Shown one piece after another: positions 4,201 to 11,922 of a stretch of DNA of 25,725 bases; position 1 is the stretch's first letter; every line of letters begins with the position of its first letter. Position numbers and translations under genes: made by a program. This stretch comes from a virus: positions 1-25,725 of the IMG/VR virus record IMGVR_UViG_3300032223_001584; one strand, given 5' to 3'. The notes beneath the pieces were generated by a model, which was not told the DNA's origin, made no database searches, and saw nothing but the letters and a program-made list of their open reading frames with translations.

Positions 4201-6642
4201 GGCGTTATTTTGACCATTTTTATCTTTCGACCCGCCTAGCGGCTCGGATTTGGGTCCAAACTGCGCTTTCCAGGCGTTGGATCTGGCCATTAAAACGATC
4301 TCGGCAGTGTCCGCATCAAAGTAATAATCCTCCCACTCAGGGGCGGTATTGTACGCCCCGGACGCAATAGTCACCCCAGCCTCGTCCTGAGAGAGCACTC
4401 CGCCCGGCACGTCGAGATAAGTCTTCGACTTACTACCCCGAACAGCACACGGCACAAGCAACCCCTTTATCAATGCCTCCTCTACAAGGTGCCCAAATTC
4501 CCGCCAGCCTACACCTCGAAGTATTGGGGGCAGCTCGTTGCGGCGTTTATAGAGCCCATTCGCCGCATTCTTGCCTCCCACGGCGTATGGGTGCAGTGCC
4601 GAAGCGGCCTGCTGGATTGCGTAAACCATCCACGCCACACGCTCATTCACGTTCACTGCGGCATAAGAGTCAACAGCGGTGATGTCCTCCAAAAGGCCGA
4701 TCCCATTGCGGAGCAAAGTCCGCTCTCCCTGCAAAAGACCATGAATATTCGCCTTTACAATCCCAAATTTCCACATGGCTCCACGCTTTGGAGTCATGCT
4801 CATGGCCTTCATGCGCCGCTCGTAATCGCTAGCGTGGAACATTCCAAAATTGATCCGAAAGTACGACGGGATCGCACTCGCCCCACGGATAGCACTCCTA
4901 AGCTCCTCGAGCGACCTGAGCGGCTCGTTGGACTTGCGGATATGGTGGTTAATCAGAAGCGCCGCCCCCAGCTCCCCGCAGACGCGGTGCGCCTCACGCA
5001 TCATCTCGGCAATCACGACATTCGAGTTCTCATCGCCATGTGACACACTGTTGAGTGTATCAATCGCCACCAGCACCGGCGGCTCTGGTAGCGCCTTCAT
5101 CAGATCCAGCATCCGGCGCCACTTGTCTGAGGTGACCGTCCCACCGGTCTTAAAATCCCTCTCTGTGAGCGGGAACGCACCCCCAATGTTCGTCATCGGC
5201 AGCACAATAAGCCTGTCCCCGGCTTGGTTGATGAGGCCGCCCTGATCGAGCTGCTTAATGCGAATATGCATCTCAGTCTGGCTGTCCTCACACAGAATCA
5301 GCACCGCCGTGCCGCCCCCACGAATCTTCTGCCCGCACCAGTAATGATCTCGGCCCTTCTCCCAAGATGCGACCTTCAGCGCCAAATCAGCCACAAGGAA
5401 AGTCTTGCCGCTCCCACCTTCACCCACAAACAAGTGCGGCTCACCCTTGAGTACGAGTCCCTCGACGAGTTCCTCGTGTACTGGCACCGGGTCCACAATC
5501 CAGCGGTGTGCAGACCATGCTAGCAAGCCATTCTCGCCAATCGGCAAAGCCTCGGCCTGAGCCTCTGTCCTCGACTTTTTCTCTGTAAACGCACCCTTTG
5601 AGGACACGTCTTGACGGCACAAAGCTTCCCATTCTGTCCGCACTCTTGTCTCGGGCCACGCTGGTTTCATGTGTGCAGAAACCCATCCGCTTAAAGCCTC
5701 GAAGGCTTCCGCCTTGTCCATGTCCCCGCGCCGAATACAGTGGATGTAGTGCCCGGCAACGCGGTTGAACTCCCCAAAACGAGTGACGATCTCGCCCCCG
5801 GCATGAACATCTCGATTCAGCTCCACCGGCTCAAAGTCCTCGCCTGCGTTGGTGCTGTCCTCCCCAAAGAGTCCCCGAATCACGTTATTCCCGTCCCCTA
5901 AGGACATCTTGGTCCTCACCGCCCACGGGGCGGGTTCAACTTCCTTAACTTTGTCAGCAAAGTCCGTGTGCAAGCAATCTCCCGTGATTTTTTCACGCCA
6001 CTCTACTCTGCACGGCTTCGCCATGTCGCCTTTGCCGTGTACTGTCCCCGCAATTCTTACTGGCTGGTGCGAGCGCCCAAACGGATTGCTCTTCACCCCG
6101 CGCCCCAGCATCAAGTCACCACCGGCCTTCTCGGCTATCTCATGCCGCAGGTTAATGACGCCTTCGATGTCAGCGGTCGGCTCAATCTTCCACCAGGCAT
6201 GACGCTTTGGTGTACCGGCCTCGGTAGTGCCACCAGACTCCACCACTAGATCCGGCACGCCGATGTTCTCTGCCACCCACGCAATCCGCTCGTCAGTGTT
6301 GCCGGTATCAAAGTCAGCCACAACCGTCGTAAACATCGAAATGTTCGTCGATGTCGCTTTTGGCGCCTTTAGCACACACGGCACAATAAACGAGGCCACG
6401 GCATGCTGCCCCCACCGGCGGCAGTGTTCCACCGCTGCATTCACCCAGTTGATATCCACTGCCGGCTCAAAGAAGAACTCCTCCCGGAATGTGCCTTCTT
6501 GAGAAGTACCTTTCTCCCCGATGCCTCGGAGACACACGTATGCTCCGGGCTGGAAGTCCAATTTCCCGAAGATAAAAGACAAGTGTTCCCGAACCTGATC
6601 CTCATCGAAATGGACCAGGCTTTCAATTTTAGCTGTCATCAT
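4168..6642 (-). CDS. Primase-helicase replication protein (AEP-like primase plus RepA-like helicase)
   Basis: This 824-residue protein looks like a fusion of a priming and an unwinding domain. The N-terminal part has TVVADFD (106-112), consistent with the hhDhD metal site of archaeo-eukaryotic-type primases, followed by VVESGGTTEAGTPKRHAWWK (133-152) and RSHQPVRIAGTVHGKG (190-205), where S, H and R match that superfamily's layout. The C-terminal half is a RecA-fold hexameric helicase of RSF1010 RepA type: Walker A GEGGSGKT (407-414), Walker B VLVAIDTLN (523-531), INHHIRKS (564-571) and RGAS (586-589). It would prime and unwind phage DNA. The start overlaps the previous stop in ATGATGA (6639-6642), so it is translationally coupled to the Cas4-like gene. 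Its last codons contain origin-like repeats. Confidence 0.88.
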   Translation of the reverse strand: MMTAKIESLVHFDEDQVREHLSFIFGKLDFQPGAYVCLRGIGEKGTSQEGTFREEFFFEPAVDINWVNAAVEHCRRWGQHAVASFIVPCVLKAPKATSTNISMFTTVVADFDTGNTDERIAWVAENIGVPDLVVESGGTTEAGTPKRHAWWKIEPTADIEGVINLRHEIAEKAGGDLMLGRGVKSNPFGRSHQPVRIAGTVHGKGDMAKPCRVEWREKITGDCLHTDFADKVKEVEPAPWAVRTKMSLGDGNNVIRGLFGEDSTNAGEDFEPVELNRDVHAGGEIVTRFGEFNRVAGHYIHCIRRGDMDKAEAFEALSGWVSAHMKPAWPETRVRTEWEALCRQDVSSKGAFTEKKSRTEAQAEALPIGENGLLAWSAHRWIVDPVPVHEELVEGLVLKGEPHLFVGEGGSGKTFLVADLALKVASWEKGRDHYWCGQKIRGGGTAVLILCEDSQTEMHIRIKQLDQGGLINQAGDRLIVLPMTNIGGAFPLTERDFKTGGTVTSDKWRRMLDLMKALPEPPVLVAIDTLNSVSHGDENSNVVIAEMMREAHRVCGELGAALLINHHIRKSNEPLRSLEELRSAIRGASAIPSYFRINFGMFHASDYERRMKAMSMTPKRGAMWKFGIVKANIHGLLQGERTLLRNGIGLLEDITAVDSYAAVNVNERVAWMVYAIQQAASALHPYAVGGKNAANGLYKRRNELPPILRGVGWREFGHLVEEALIKGLLVPCAVRGSKSKTYLDVPGGVLSQDEAGVTIASGAYNTAPEWEDYYFDADTAEIVLMARSNAWKAQFGPKSEPLGGSKDKNGQNNAEDMFEDTGTP

Positions 6643-7415
6643 TTTTTGTAGTTAAAGAACTGTGTTGTGTGTACTGCGTGTGCTCGCTTCTCTTTCTGCC
6701 AGCACCGCTTCGCGTAGTCGCAGAAGCGACAGCGCCAATCGGTTTCCTCTGTTGAACAGCGGGGTAACTGTTCTGGGTGATTGCTTTCTACTACCCGCAA
6801 AGCGCGGTCGCTGGCTTCTTGTGCTGCCCTCATGTCTGGCTCTCCCAGCTCGGCAAACACTTCACCGGTATCGCGGTTCATGGCCGTGAAGAGATACCCT
6901 TCCAGCCCAAGATAAGCGATGTACGTCTGCATTTGGACGTAATACAGTGGTTTGCTTTTGGCAATGCCCTTGTCTTTAGTGTCGTTCCAGCTCTTGTTGT
7001 TGAGAGCCTTGTTCTCCCAGACAAGCGGCACCTTGGTGATGCCGGGACCGGCATGGATAATGCCGTCGCAGTGTCCTCCCAGCTTGCCCTCGCAAGCAGT
7101 GAATCCGATCTGGCCGCCTCCGGGTTTCTCTACTTGCAGGTCATACCCCGCCATTCGCATATAGTGGGACATTCGGGACTCACCGTCGTGTCCCATGTCG
7201 AAGATGCGGTAGAGATCGGCAGAGAACTTAGGCTTGGACATCTCGTCTCTGTCGGTTGCATGAAACTCATACCCAAGTGCTCGCTCACAATGATGCCCCC
7301 ATCTACTTGCCCCGAGATAAGTGCGTCGGTCTTCTCTGGATCTTGCGATGGCGAGTGCATTTGAGATGGCGGCTTCAATTTCCTCGTTGTGAAAGGACTT
7401 TGGTGGTTGAAACAT
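6639..7415 (-). CDS. Cas4/RecB-like PD-(D/E)XK nuclease with probable iron-sulfur cluster
   Basis: The 258-residue protein shows the Cas4/RecB nuclease layout: HHCERALGYEF (41-51) with the first cysteine, a conserved His in MGHDGE (74-79), catalytic D117 in GGHCDGII, E134-x-K136 in LVWENKAL, and QMQTYIAYLG (161-170) as the QxxxY motif. The terminal cysteines C220, C229, C232 and C238 (RCRFCDYAKRCW) with C43 could hold a 4Fe-4S cluster, as in Cas4 and AddB. Related phage enzymes are exonucleases that generate 3' ends for recombination. No CRISPR array or other cas gene is present, so recombination or replication is the likely role. The gene sits between small coupled genes and the primase-helicase, whose start overlaps its stop. 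Confidence 0.88.
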   Translation of the reverse strand: MFQPPKSFHNEEIEAAISNALAIARSREDRRTYLGASRWGHHCERALGYEFHATDRDEMSKPKFSADLYRIFDMGHDGESRMSHYMRMAGYDLQVEKPGGGQIGFTACEGKLGGHCDGIIHAGPGITKVPLVWENKALNNKSWNDTKDKGIAKSKPLYYVQMQTYIAYLGLEGYLFTAMNRDTGEVFAELGEPDMRAAQEASDRALRVVESNHPEQLPRCSTEETDWRCRFCDYAKRCWQKEKRAHAVHTTQFFNYKK

Positions 7416-7416
7416 A

Positions 7417-7599
7417 TTATTTACAGAACATCCAAATCAATGCGGTTTCGTAAACTGCAAGCCTAAGCTCGATACCCATTGCCTCAAAAGTGGCGTTCAG
7501 AATCGCTTGTATCAAAAGAGATACAAGCAACACTTCTGTGAAAGCAGCGGCTCTTTTAAGCCGTCCGCGAATCGGAGTCTCTTGAATCTTTTTATTCAC
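7417..7599 (-). CDS. Hypothetical small membrane protein (60 aa)
   Basis: A 60-residue protein starting at GTG 7599 inside the last codons of the upstream gene (8-base overlap). It has a basic N-terminus (MNKKIQETPIRGRLKR) followed by hydrophobic AAFTEVLLVSLLIQAILNA (about 18-36) and a second weaker apolar stretch at the C-terminus (VYETALIWMF). It ends 1 base before the Cas4-like gene, so it belongs to the same message. No family is recognised. The unusual start and short length leave some doubt, but the packing argues for a real gene. Confidence 0.55.
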   Translation of the reverse strand: MNKKIQETPIRGRLKRAAAFTEVLLVSLLIQAILNATFEAMGIELRLAVYETALIWMFCK

Positions 7600-7813
7600 G
7601 TTCTTGAAGTCCTGTTAAGTTCTCCGGGCCGTCGGCTACAATCCCGCACAATTCTCCAAGAGCCGCGTCGCGAATAGCCTGAAGCTGCATGTGCAGCTTA
7701 TCTGCGTGAATCGCAATTCTAAAATGTATTTTCCGTTCTTCCTCCAAAATCTTTTCCAGCTCCACTCGGCGCTGATATTCTTCCTGCCATAAGGCATGAT
7801 AATCTTGGTTCAT
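7592..7813 (-). CDS. Hypothetical coiled-coil protein (73 aa)
   Basis: The protein begins MNQDYHALWQEEYQRRVELE and is almost entirely helical and charged through residue 50, with heptad-like spacing of Leu and Ile; the tail AALGELCGIVADGPENL is less regular. Its ATG overlaps the preceding stop by 4 bases and its own stop is overlapped by the next gene. It is probably a small accessory or structural helix protein of the replication operon; no function can be assigned. Confidence 0.6.
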   Translation of the reverse strand: MNQDYHALWQEEYQRRVELEKILEEERKIHFRIAIHADKLHMQLQAIRDAALGELCGIVADGPENLTGLQERE

Positions 7814-7962
7814 TTGTTTTGTAAAGTTGCCAACTTGTTTCTAAGCTCTTCAACTTCAAGCTGAAGGCTCTGATGTTTTAGCCGAAGAATGGCTAACTCT
7901 CTGGCAATTCGGTCCCGGTCTTCTCTAAGCCTACTAATCTCTGCTTCGTCGTGGATGCTCAT
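7810..7962 (-). CDS. Hypothetical coiled-coil protein (50 aa)
   Basis: I start this at ATG 7962 rather than further upstream because AAAGGAGGG stands close before it and the ATG overlaps the preceding stop as ATGA. The protein, MSIHDEAEISRLREDRDRIA and onward, is one continuous charged helix with leucines at heptad spacing (LAILRLKHQSLQLEVEELRN), a strong coiled-coil candidate. It overlaps the next gene by 4 bases. It may pair with the neighbouring coiled-coil products at 7592-7813 and 7959-8411; this is inference from sequence type and adjacency only. Confidence 0.62.
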   Translation of the reverse strand: MSIHDEAEISRLREDRDRIARELAILRLKHQSLQLEVEELRNKLATLQNK

Positions 7963-8411
7963 TTCCCGCCCTCCTTTGCTGCTGCGATGAGTGCGTCTGC
8001 CATTTTTAAGCACATGTTCGCGCATTCATCGACATATGCCGCAGGATTATTTTCGGCCATAAATATCGCCGCAATCTCTAGCCGCGAGGGTTCTGGGCGG
8101 GTGCGCTCAAGCTGTGCTTGTTTAAGCTGTACTGCCTCAACACGCGCCTCATGCAGCTCTTTAAGTAACTCATCAATCCGTTTTTCTGCTGCTTCTATCT
8201 TCTCGCGCCCCACCTTGATCCATAGATCGCGGTCTGTCTGCATTGAGTCGTTAAATTGCTGCAACTCCTCCAGCTTATTGCGCTTTAAGTCATTGAGTTG
8301 CAGCAAAAGTTCCAGTCTGTCGGCGGATTCCTTTAGGATTTGATCGGTGATTGGTATTGGTCCTAATGGCATTATATTTCTAATGCATTCAATAAGTTCT
8401 TGTGTCGTCAT
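7959..8411 (-). CDS. Hypothetical phage protein with coiled coil (150 aa)
   Basis: Residues 25-105 form a long charged helix with regular leucines (RLELLLQLNDLKRNKLEELQ, then a Lys/Glu-rich RIDELLKELHEARVEAVQLK). The C-terminal 40 residues (RLEIAAIFMAENNPAAYVDE, then CANMCLKMADALIAAA) are a compact helical module I have seen at the ends of assorted phage hypotheticals, where it follows variable N-termini. The module includes two cysteines but no complete metal site. No function is known to me. It begins 9 bases after the 30-residue ORF at 8421-8513 and overlaps the next start as ATGA. Confidence 0.7.
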   Translation of the reverse strand: MTTQELIECIRNIMPLGPIPITDQILKESADRLELLLQLNDLKRNKLEELQQFNDSMQTDRDLWIKVGREKIEAAEKRIDELLKELHEARVEAVQLKQAQLERTRPEPSRLEIAAIFMAENNPAAYVDECANMCLKMADALIAAAKEGGK

Positions 8412-8420
8412 ATTGTGTTT

Positions 8421-8513
8421 TTAAGTTGTCAAGGAATCCTTGACTACTGGCTCCTCCCATTTCCCTAGCGTTCTGAGAAACGCCTCTGCGCGTTGGCGAG
8501 CGGTGGTCATCAT
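8421..8513 (-). CDS. Tiny hypothetical protein (30 aa)
   Basis: The ORF reads MMTTARQRAEAFLRTLGKWE and continues EPVVKDSLTT. Its first ATG overlaps the previous stop in ATGATGA (8510-8513), giving two possible in-frame starts. The amphipathic RQRAEAFLRTLGKW helix, the lack of any other gene here and the coupling on both sides support expression. No function is known. Confidence 0.5.
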   Translation of the reverse strand: MMTTARQRAEAFLRTLGKWEEPVVKDSLTT

Positions 8514-8647
8514 TCCGTTTGCTCCTCTCCTTGTTTAAGTGCGCACTCTGGGCAGAACCATCCGTCCCAAATGTCTTGTTCCATTAGTGCATCGCATTCT
8601 GGGCAGAAATGCTCTGGTTTCTCATCGGGGTTCAGGTAAGCAATCAT
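8510..8647 (-). CDS. Small zinc-ribbon protein (45 aa)
   Basis: Translation from ATG 8647 gives MIAYLNPDEKPEHFCPECDA followed by an acidic linker and WFCPECALKQGEE. The two CPEC knuckles (C15/C18 and C33/C36), 14 residues apart, make a minimal zinc ribbon. Such miniature proteins in phages probably bind nucleic acid or a host protein. It begins 1 base after the helicase stop and ends overlapping the 30-residue ORF. I am fairly sure it is real because the metal ligands are intact and the packing is tight. Confidence 0.72.
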   Translation of the reverse strand: MIAYLNPDEKPEHFCPECDALMEQDIWDGWFCPECALKQGEEQTE

Positions 8648-8648
8648 A

Positions 8649-10280
8649 TTATTTAGCGGTTATTTTGGTTCTAATTTTGTTTTCATTGAAATTCCACGTG
8701 AGTAAACATGATGCACGGTATCTGCTCATGTTGAACATGTTAGCTCCATTGCCAAGAGTCTGAATCTGTTTTGCTGTGGGCGGCAGATTAAGCCACGACC
8801 TTGTCTTGCGGCACAAGCTCGTATCTCCGTTAGCGCGAAGAAAATCATCTGCGCTAGAGATCACCAATATCTTATCATCACTCATATCCAACTTTTGAAC
8901 ACGTTGTCCCTCGACAGCCCCCACGGCCCAGAAGCTTCCGCCAAAAGCGATCACCGAGGCCCAGGCTTTCATACCGTTGGCTACCAGCACAAGGCCATCA
9001 AACAAAGACTCCCACTGGAACGGAGAGGCGTCTATCAGCTCCACCTCGGTCATGCGGAACTCTTCAAGGATGCCCTTGCTAACTTTGTCTTCGTAGCCGC
9101 AGATCGGGCAGATCATCGTCGAGATCGGCAGACTGATGCCGCAGCCTTTGCATTTCTTGCTGGGAGCCTCGCCGGGTTCAGCGTCCTTGGCCTTGGTAGC
9201 AAGGCGCACCTCGGCCTCAAGGTTACCATGCGTCACCAGGCTATAGCCGAAGTCCATAATGAGGCAGTCGCTTTTGGTCTGCCCGGGATACCGCTCTGGG
9301 TCCAGCTTGCGAAGGCCGCGCCCTACCATCTGAAGCATGACACTCTTGCTCGAGCATGGCCGAACCAGCACCACACAGGACACCGGCTGACAGTCCCAGC
9401 CCTCGGTGAGGACGGCCACGTTTAGTATCACCTGATACCGGCCCTCATCAAATCCCTTGAGTGTGGCCGCTCGATCTGCCCCGGCCATCTCTCCGTGGAC
9501 AACTACGGCAGCAACACCGGCCTCTACAAACGCTTCGCACAAATGCTCAGCGTGAGCCACGGTAGCGGTAAACACTACGGTCTGTCGTTTGCCGGCTTGC
9601 GCTTTCCATTCTTTGACGATGCGGTCGTTGAGCGGACTCTTGTCCATGACCTCGGCAACCTCATCCATATCGAAGTCGCTGGTCTTTGGAATCCGATCTA
9701 GCTCGGCTTTGAGTCCCAGATCCATCACGATGCCACGGGGCCGTACAAGAAAGCCGCCCTGCACCAGTTCCCCGAGTTGAATAATGTCTGCAACGGTTGG
9801 GAAGACTGATATTAACGCTTTCCGGTCTGATCGCTGTGGCGTAGCCGTTAGACCCAAGATATGCCCCTGCGGGTTGCGCTCACGAAATTCCTCAATGATC
9901 CGCAAGTACGAGGCAGCAGCAACATGATGGGCTTCGTCAACTACAAGCAAATCAAGGTCTTGCGGCATGGTTGCAAGATTGCGTTCTTTGACAAGAGTTT
10001 GAACCATACCAAATGTCGCGTGCTGTCCCCAGGTCTTCCGATCTGCAGTAAAGAGATCGCTACGCTTCTTTGGGTTCACCGCCGTGAAAGTCTTCCGGTT
10101 CTGGTTTACCAGCTCGTCTCGGTGCTGAAGTATCAGCGCCCTCTTGTACCGGCTTGCAGCAGCGGAAAGCATTACTGTCTTTCCTGCGCCGGTGGGAGCA
10201 ACTCCGAGTGCTGCGCCGTATTGATCTAGTGCCGAGTGGCACTTCTCTACAAATAATTTTTGTCGTGGTCTAAGAATCAT
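8649..10280 (-). CDS. Superfamily 2 DNA helicase with C-terminal zinc ribbon
   Basis: I take ATG 10280 (543 residues), since RPRQKLFVEK is the usual opening of phage DEAD/DEAH-like helicases. Motif I APTGAGKT (28-35), DEAH box (115-118), motif III LTATP (144-148), motif V TEGWD (292-296) and motif VI QMVGRGLR (317-324) are all present, so ATP-driven translocation should be intact. A Cys4 knuckle pair KCKGCG and CPICG (C377, C380, C391, C394) follows, then a poorly conserved domain. This is the SSL2/RAD25-like type common in phage replication modules, likely acting on DNA during replication or recombination. An in-frame GTG at 10367 would add 29 residues, translated through the structured leader; I consider that less likely. 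Confidence 0.9.
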   Translation of the reverse strand: MILRPRQKLFVEKCHSALDQYGAALGVAPTGAGKTVMLSAAASRYKRALILQHRDELVNQNRKTFTAVNPKKRSDLFTADRKTWGQHATFGMVQTLVKERNLATMPQDLDLLVVDEAHHVAAASYLRIIEEFRERNPQGHILGLTATPQRSDRKALISVFPTVADIIQLGELVQGGFLVRPRGIVMDLGLKAELDRIPKTSDFDMDEVAEVMDKSPLNDRIVKEWKAQAGKRQTVVFTATVAHAEHLCEAFVEAGVAAVVVHGEMAGADRAATLKGFDEGRYQVILNVAVLTEGWDCQPVSCVVLVRPCSSKSVMLQMVGRGLRKLDPERYPGQTKSDCLIMDFGYSLVTHGNLEAEVRLATKAKDAEPGEAPSKKCKGCGISLPISTMICPICGYEDKVSKGILEEFRMTEVELIDASPFQWESLFDGLVLVANGMKAWASVIAFGGSFWAVGAVEGQRVQKLDMSDDKILVISSADDFLRANGDTSLCRKTRSWLNLPPTAKQIQTLGNGANMFNMSRYRASCLLTWNFNENKIRTKITAK

Positions 10281-10286
10281 AAAAAA

Positions 10287-10361
10287 ACGCAACGGCTGTT
10301 TCACAAGGTTAAATGAACCAACCTTCCCGCAGGGTCTCCCTGCGTAGCATGGCTGTTGCGT
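10287..10361 (-). promoter_or_regulatory. Structured RNA leader (three-way-junction fold) before the helicase gene
   Basis: On the minus strand, ACGCAAC (10361-10355) pairs with GTTGCGT (10293-10287), enclosing two perfect hairpins: CGCAGGG-AGA-CCCTGCG (10344-10328) and AAGGTT-N9-AACCTT (10325-10305). Seven T residues (10287-10281) then run directly into the helicase ATG, so the outer stem could also act as an attenuator. A 13-codon ORF beginning MLRRETLREG (10350-10309) lies inside. The remaining gap 10362-10452 also contains a weaker CACCCC/GGGGTG hairpin and no gene. Confidence 0.6.
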
Positions 10362-10452
10362 GTGCACCCCTCGTACACGGGGTGGGTTGTACCGAAGACA
10401 GACTTTGCTGGCTAGTTCGTTTTTGTTTGGAACCAGAAAAGTCTGCGAATTG

Positions 10453-11055
10453 TTACTTCATCCAAGGCGGCTTCACAGCACCGACAGTCCCTCCAGGCGC
10501 GGGGCTGGACCTCGGCGCCACCGGCGATGCAGTTGCTCCCGTTCCTGAGATGGACTCAGCTCCTCCTTGGGCGAGCGTGTAGCTTTTGTAGCCGTTGCTT
10601 TTGAGATTAGGACTGGTCCACTCTTTTACCTCGTTCTTGTCAGCGCGACCATCCTTGCCCTTCTGGATACCGATGACGATAAATACTGACTTTGCAGACA
10701 TTGCCATTGCAACCTCTTGAATACCGGCATCGTTGAACGCATTGTACGTCTCAGGGCTTGACGGGTTAAACACGCCGATGGACTCCATGATACGGGTAAT
10801 CGTACCCACGGCCATTTCCTTTGCTTTCTCGGAAGTCTTGTCATCCCACGGATCACAGACTACTGAGAATATACGACGCCGGTCGTATTTTCCGCCATAA
10901 ATAATTAGTTCCAGGTCCAGATACCGCCCTCCGGTCGATTGGGAATACTTGATGTCGCGGACCGCGATGACAACTTTTGCAATTGTCCCGGCAGGAATCA
11001 GATCGAACGCTGCGTTACTGCCGGTGTTTGATGTTTCGGGTGAAAAGAAGGACAT
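10453..11055 (-). CDS. DUF669-like phage single-stranded DNA-binding protein
   Basis: The 200-residue protein has the layout of phage DUF669/SSB-like proteins: LIPAGTIAKVVIAVRDIKYS (19-38), STGGRYLDLELIIYGGKYDR (39-58) and RRRIFSVV, consistent with an OB-like fold. These are followed by a helical middle with AVGTITRIMESIGVF and a disordered tail rich in Gly, Pro and Ala that closes GAVKPPWMK. The aromatic C-terminal tip after a flexible linker recalls SSB proteins, although the usual acidic residues are missing. In phages this family sits next to the P-loop ATPase and helicase, exactly as here. It probably coats single-stranded DNA. The gene starts 3 bases after the ATPase stop. Confidence 0.78.
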   Translation of the reverse strand: MSFFSPETSNTGSNAAFDLIPAGTIAKVVIAVRDIKYSQSTGGRYLDLELIIYGGKYDRRRIFSVVCDPWDDKTSEKAKEMAVGTITRIMESIGVFNPSSPETYNAFNDAGIQEVAMAMSAKSVFIVIGIQKGKDGRADKNEVKEWTSPNLKSNGYKSYTLAQGGAESISGTGATASPVAPRSSPAPGGTVGAVKPPWMK

Positions 11056-11058
11056 AGT

Positions 11059-11922
11059 TTAGTTATTGGTTGGAAGTGAAGTCTGAAGGTTGTCGATGCG
11101 CTTACCAGCGCGGATTTTGGCGATGATCTTTGCAAGGTTTGGTTCCTCGATCATCTCAAGGCATCCAGAACGGTCTTTTGCTGGAAAGCCGTAAGGATTC
11201 TGTTCGTGACATACGAAGGCCCGGTACAGGCTCCCGTCCTCGGCTTTTAGGTTCGAGAGCGTTAGCACCTCGTCGAAGACCCCAGGCAGTTCCCTGCCGG
11301 TCTTAGAACCTTCGATCTGCGGCTCCCAGAAGACTCGCTTCAGCTCGTCTTCGTCTCGGTTCAGGATGCCCACCATGATCACGCTTTTGGGAGCGTGCTG
11401 TAGGTGCGTGATCCAGCGCATCATCTCACGGCCTAGCAAGCCGTAGGCTCCGCGCATGTCGGGCTTGCCGGTGCGCTCGCTAAGAGCCTCTGGCTGGGTC
11501 TGTGCCCACTTGAAGCATTCGCGTGCTGCGACGGTGATGGAGTCCACGAACACAATGTCGTAATGCTCGATCTCCTTGGCGTCACCGAACATCTCGCAGA
11601 CTTGATCGTACATCGCCTTTGAGTACGATCCGTTCGAGTCTGACGGGTCAGGCCCGCCAATGTAGAGCGCGGCAGCCCGCGCCAACTCCCAAGGGTGGCA
11701 TCCTACGCTTCCGGAGACGGCTCGGATGTCGAAGACATTATCCTTTACCCAATCCTTGCCGAGAGCCAGCGTGCCGGCCTCGAAGTCAATAAACAGCGTC
11801 TTCTTGGGATCGAGCGTGCGAGCCTGTGTGGTCTTTCCGGCCCCAGCGGGACCGAAGATACACATCGTTACTTTGTTGCGAGCCGCCTTGAGGCGGTCAT
11901 CTGCTTTTGTGAATTTAAGCAT
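11059..11922 (-). CDS. P-loop ATPase, Sak4-like recombination protein
   Basis: A 287-residue RecA-type NTPase (AAA_24 group). Walker A is GPAGAGKTT (24-32), followed by TLFIDFEAGT (42-51); Walker B is YDIVFVDSIT (121-130). The region SVIMVGILNRDEDE and the downstream strands fit the RecA core without a helicase C-domain. Phage proteins of this kind, neighbouring DUF669 proteins, include Sak4-type single-strand annealing or recombinase-like factors; this assignment comes from domain and context. It begins inside the last codons of the previous gene (8-base overlap), so the two are translated together, and it precedes the ssDNA-binding protein, its likely partner. Confidence 0.85.
   Translation of the reverse strand: MLKFTKADDRLKAARNKVTMCIFGPAGAGKTTQARTLDPKKTLFIDFEAGTLALGKDWVKDNVFDIRAVSGSVGCHPWELARAAALYIGGPDPSDSNGSYSKAMYDQVCEMFGDAKEIEHYDIVFVDSITVAARECFKWAQTQPEALSERTGKPDMRGAYGLLGREMMRWITHLQHAPKSVIMVGILNRDEDELKRVFWEPQIEGSKTGRELPGVFDEVLTLSNLKAEDGSLYRAFVCHEQNPYGFPAKDRSGCLEMIEEPNLAKIIAKIRAGKRIDNLQTSLPTNN

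Noticed and set aside
10287-10361. Possible tRNA: 75 nt with 7-bp closing stem
   Set aside because: Only two inner hairpins with wrong stem and loop sizes; the 3' arm is not adjacent to the closing strand as a T-arm must be, and no anticodon arm or CCA fits.
10281-10367. Helicase start at GTG 10367
   Set aside because: In-frame, but it passes through a strongly structured leader; the family core starts with RPRQ immediately after ATG 10280. Kept as an alternative.
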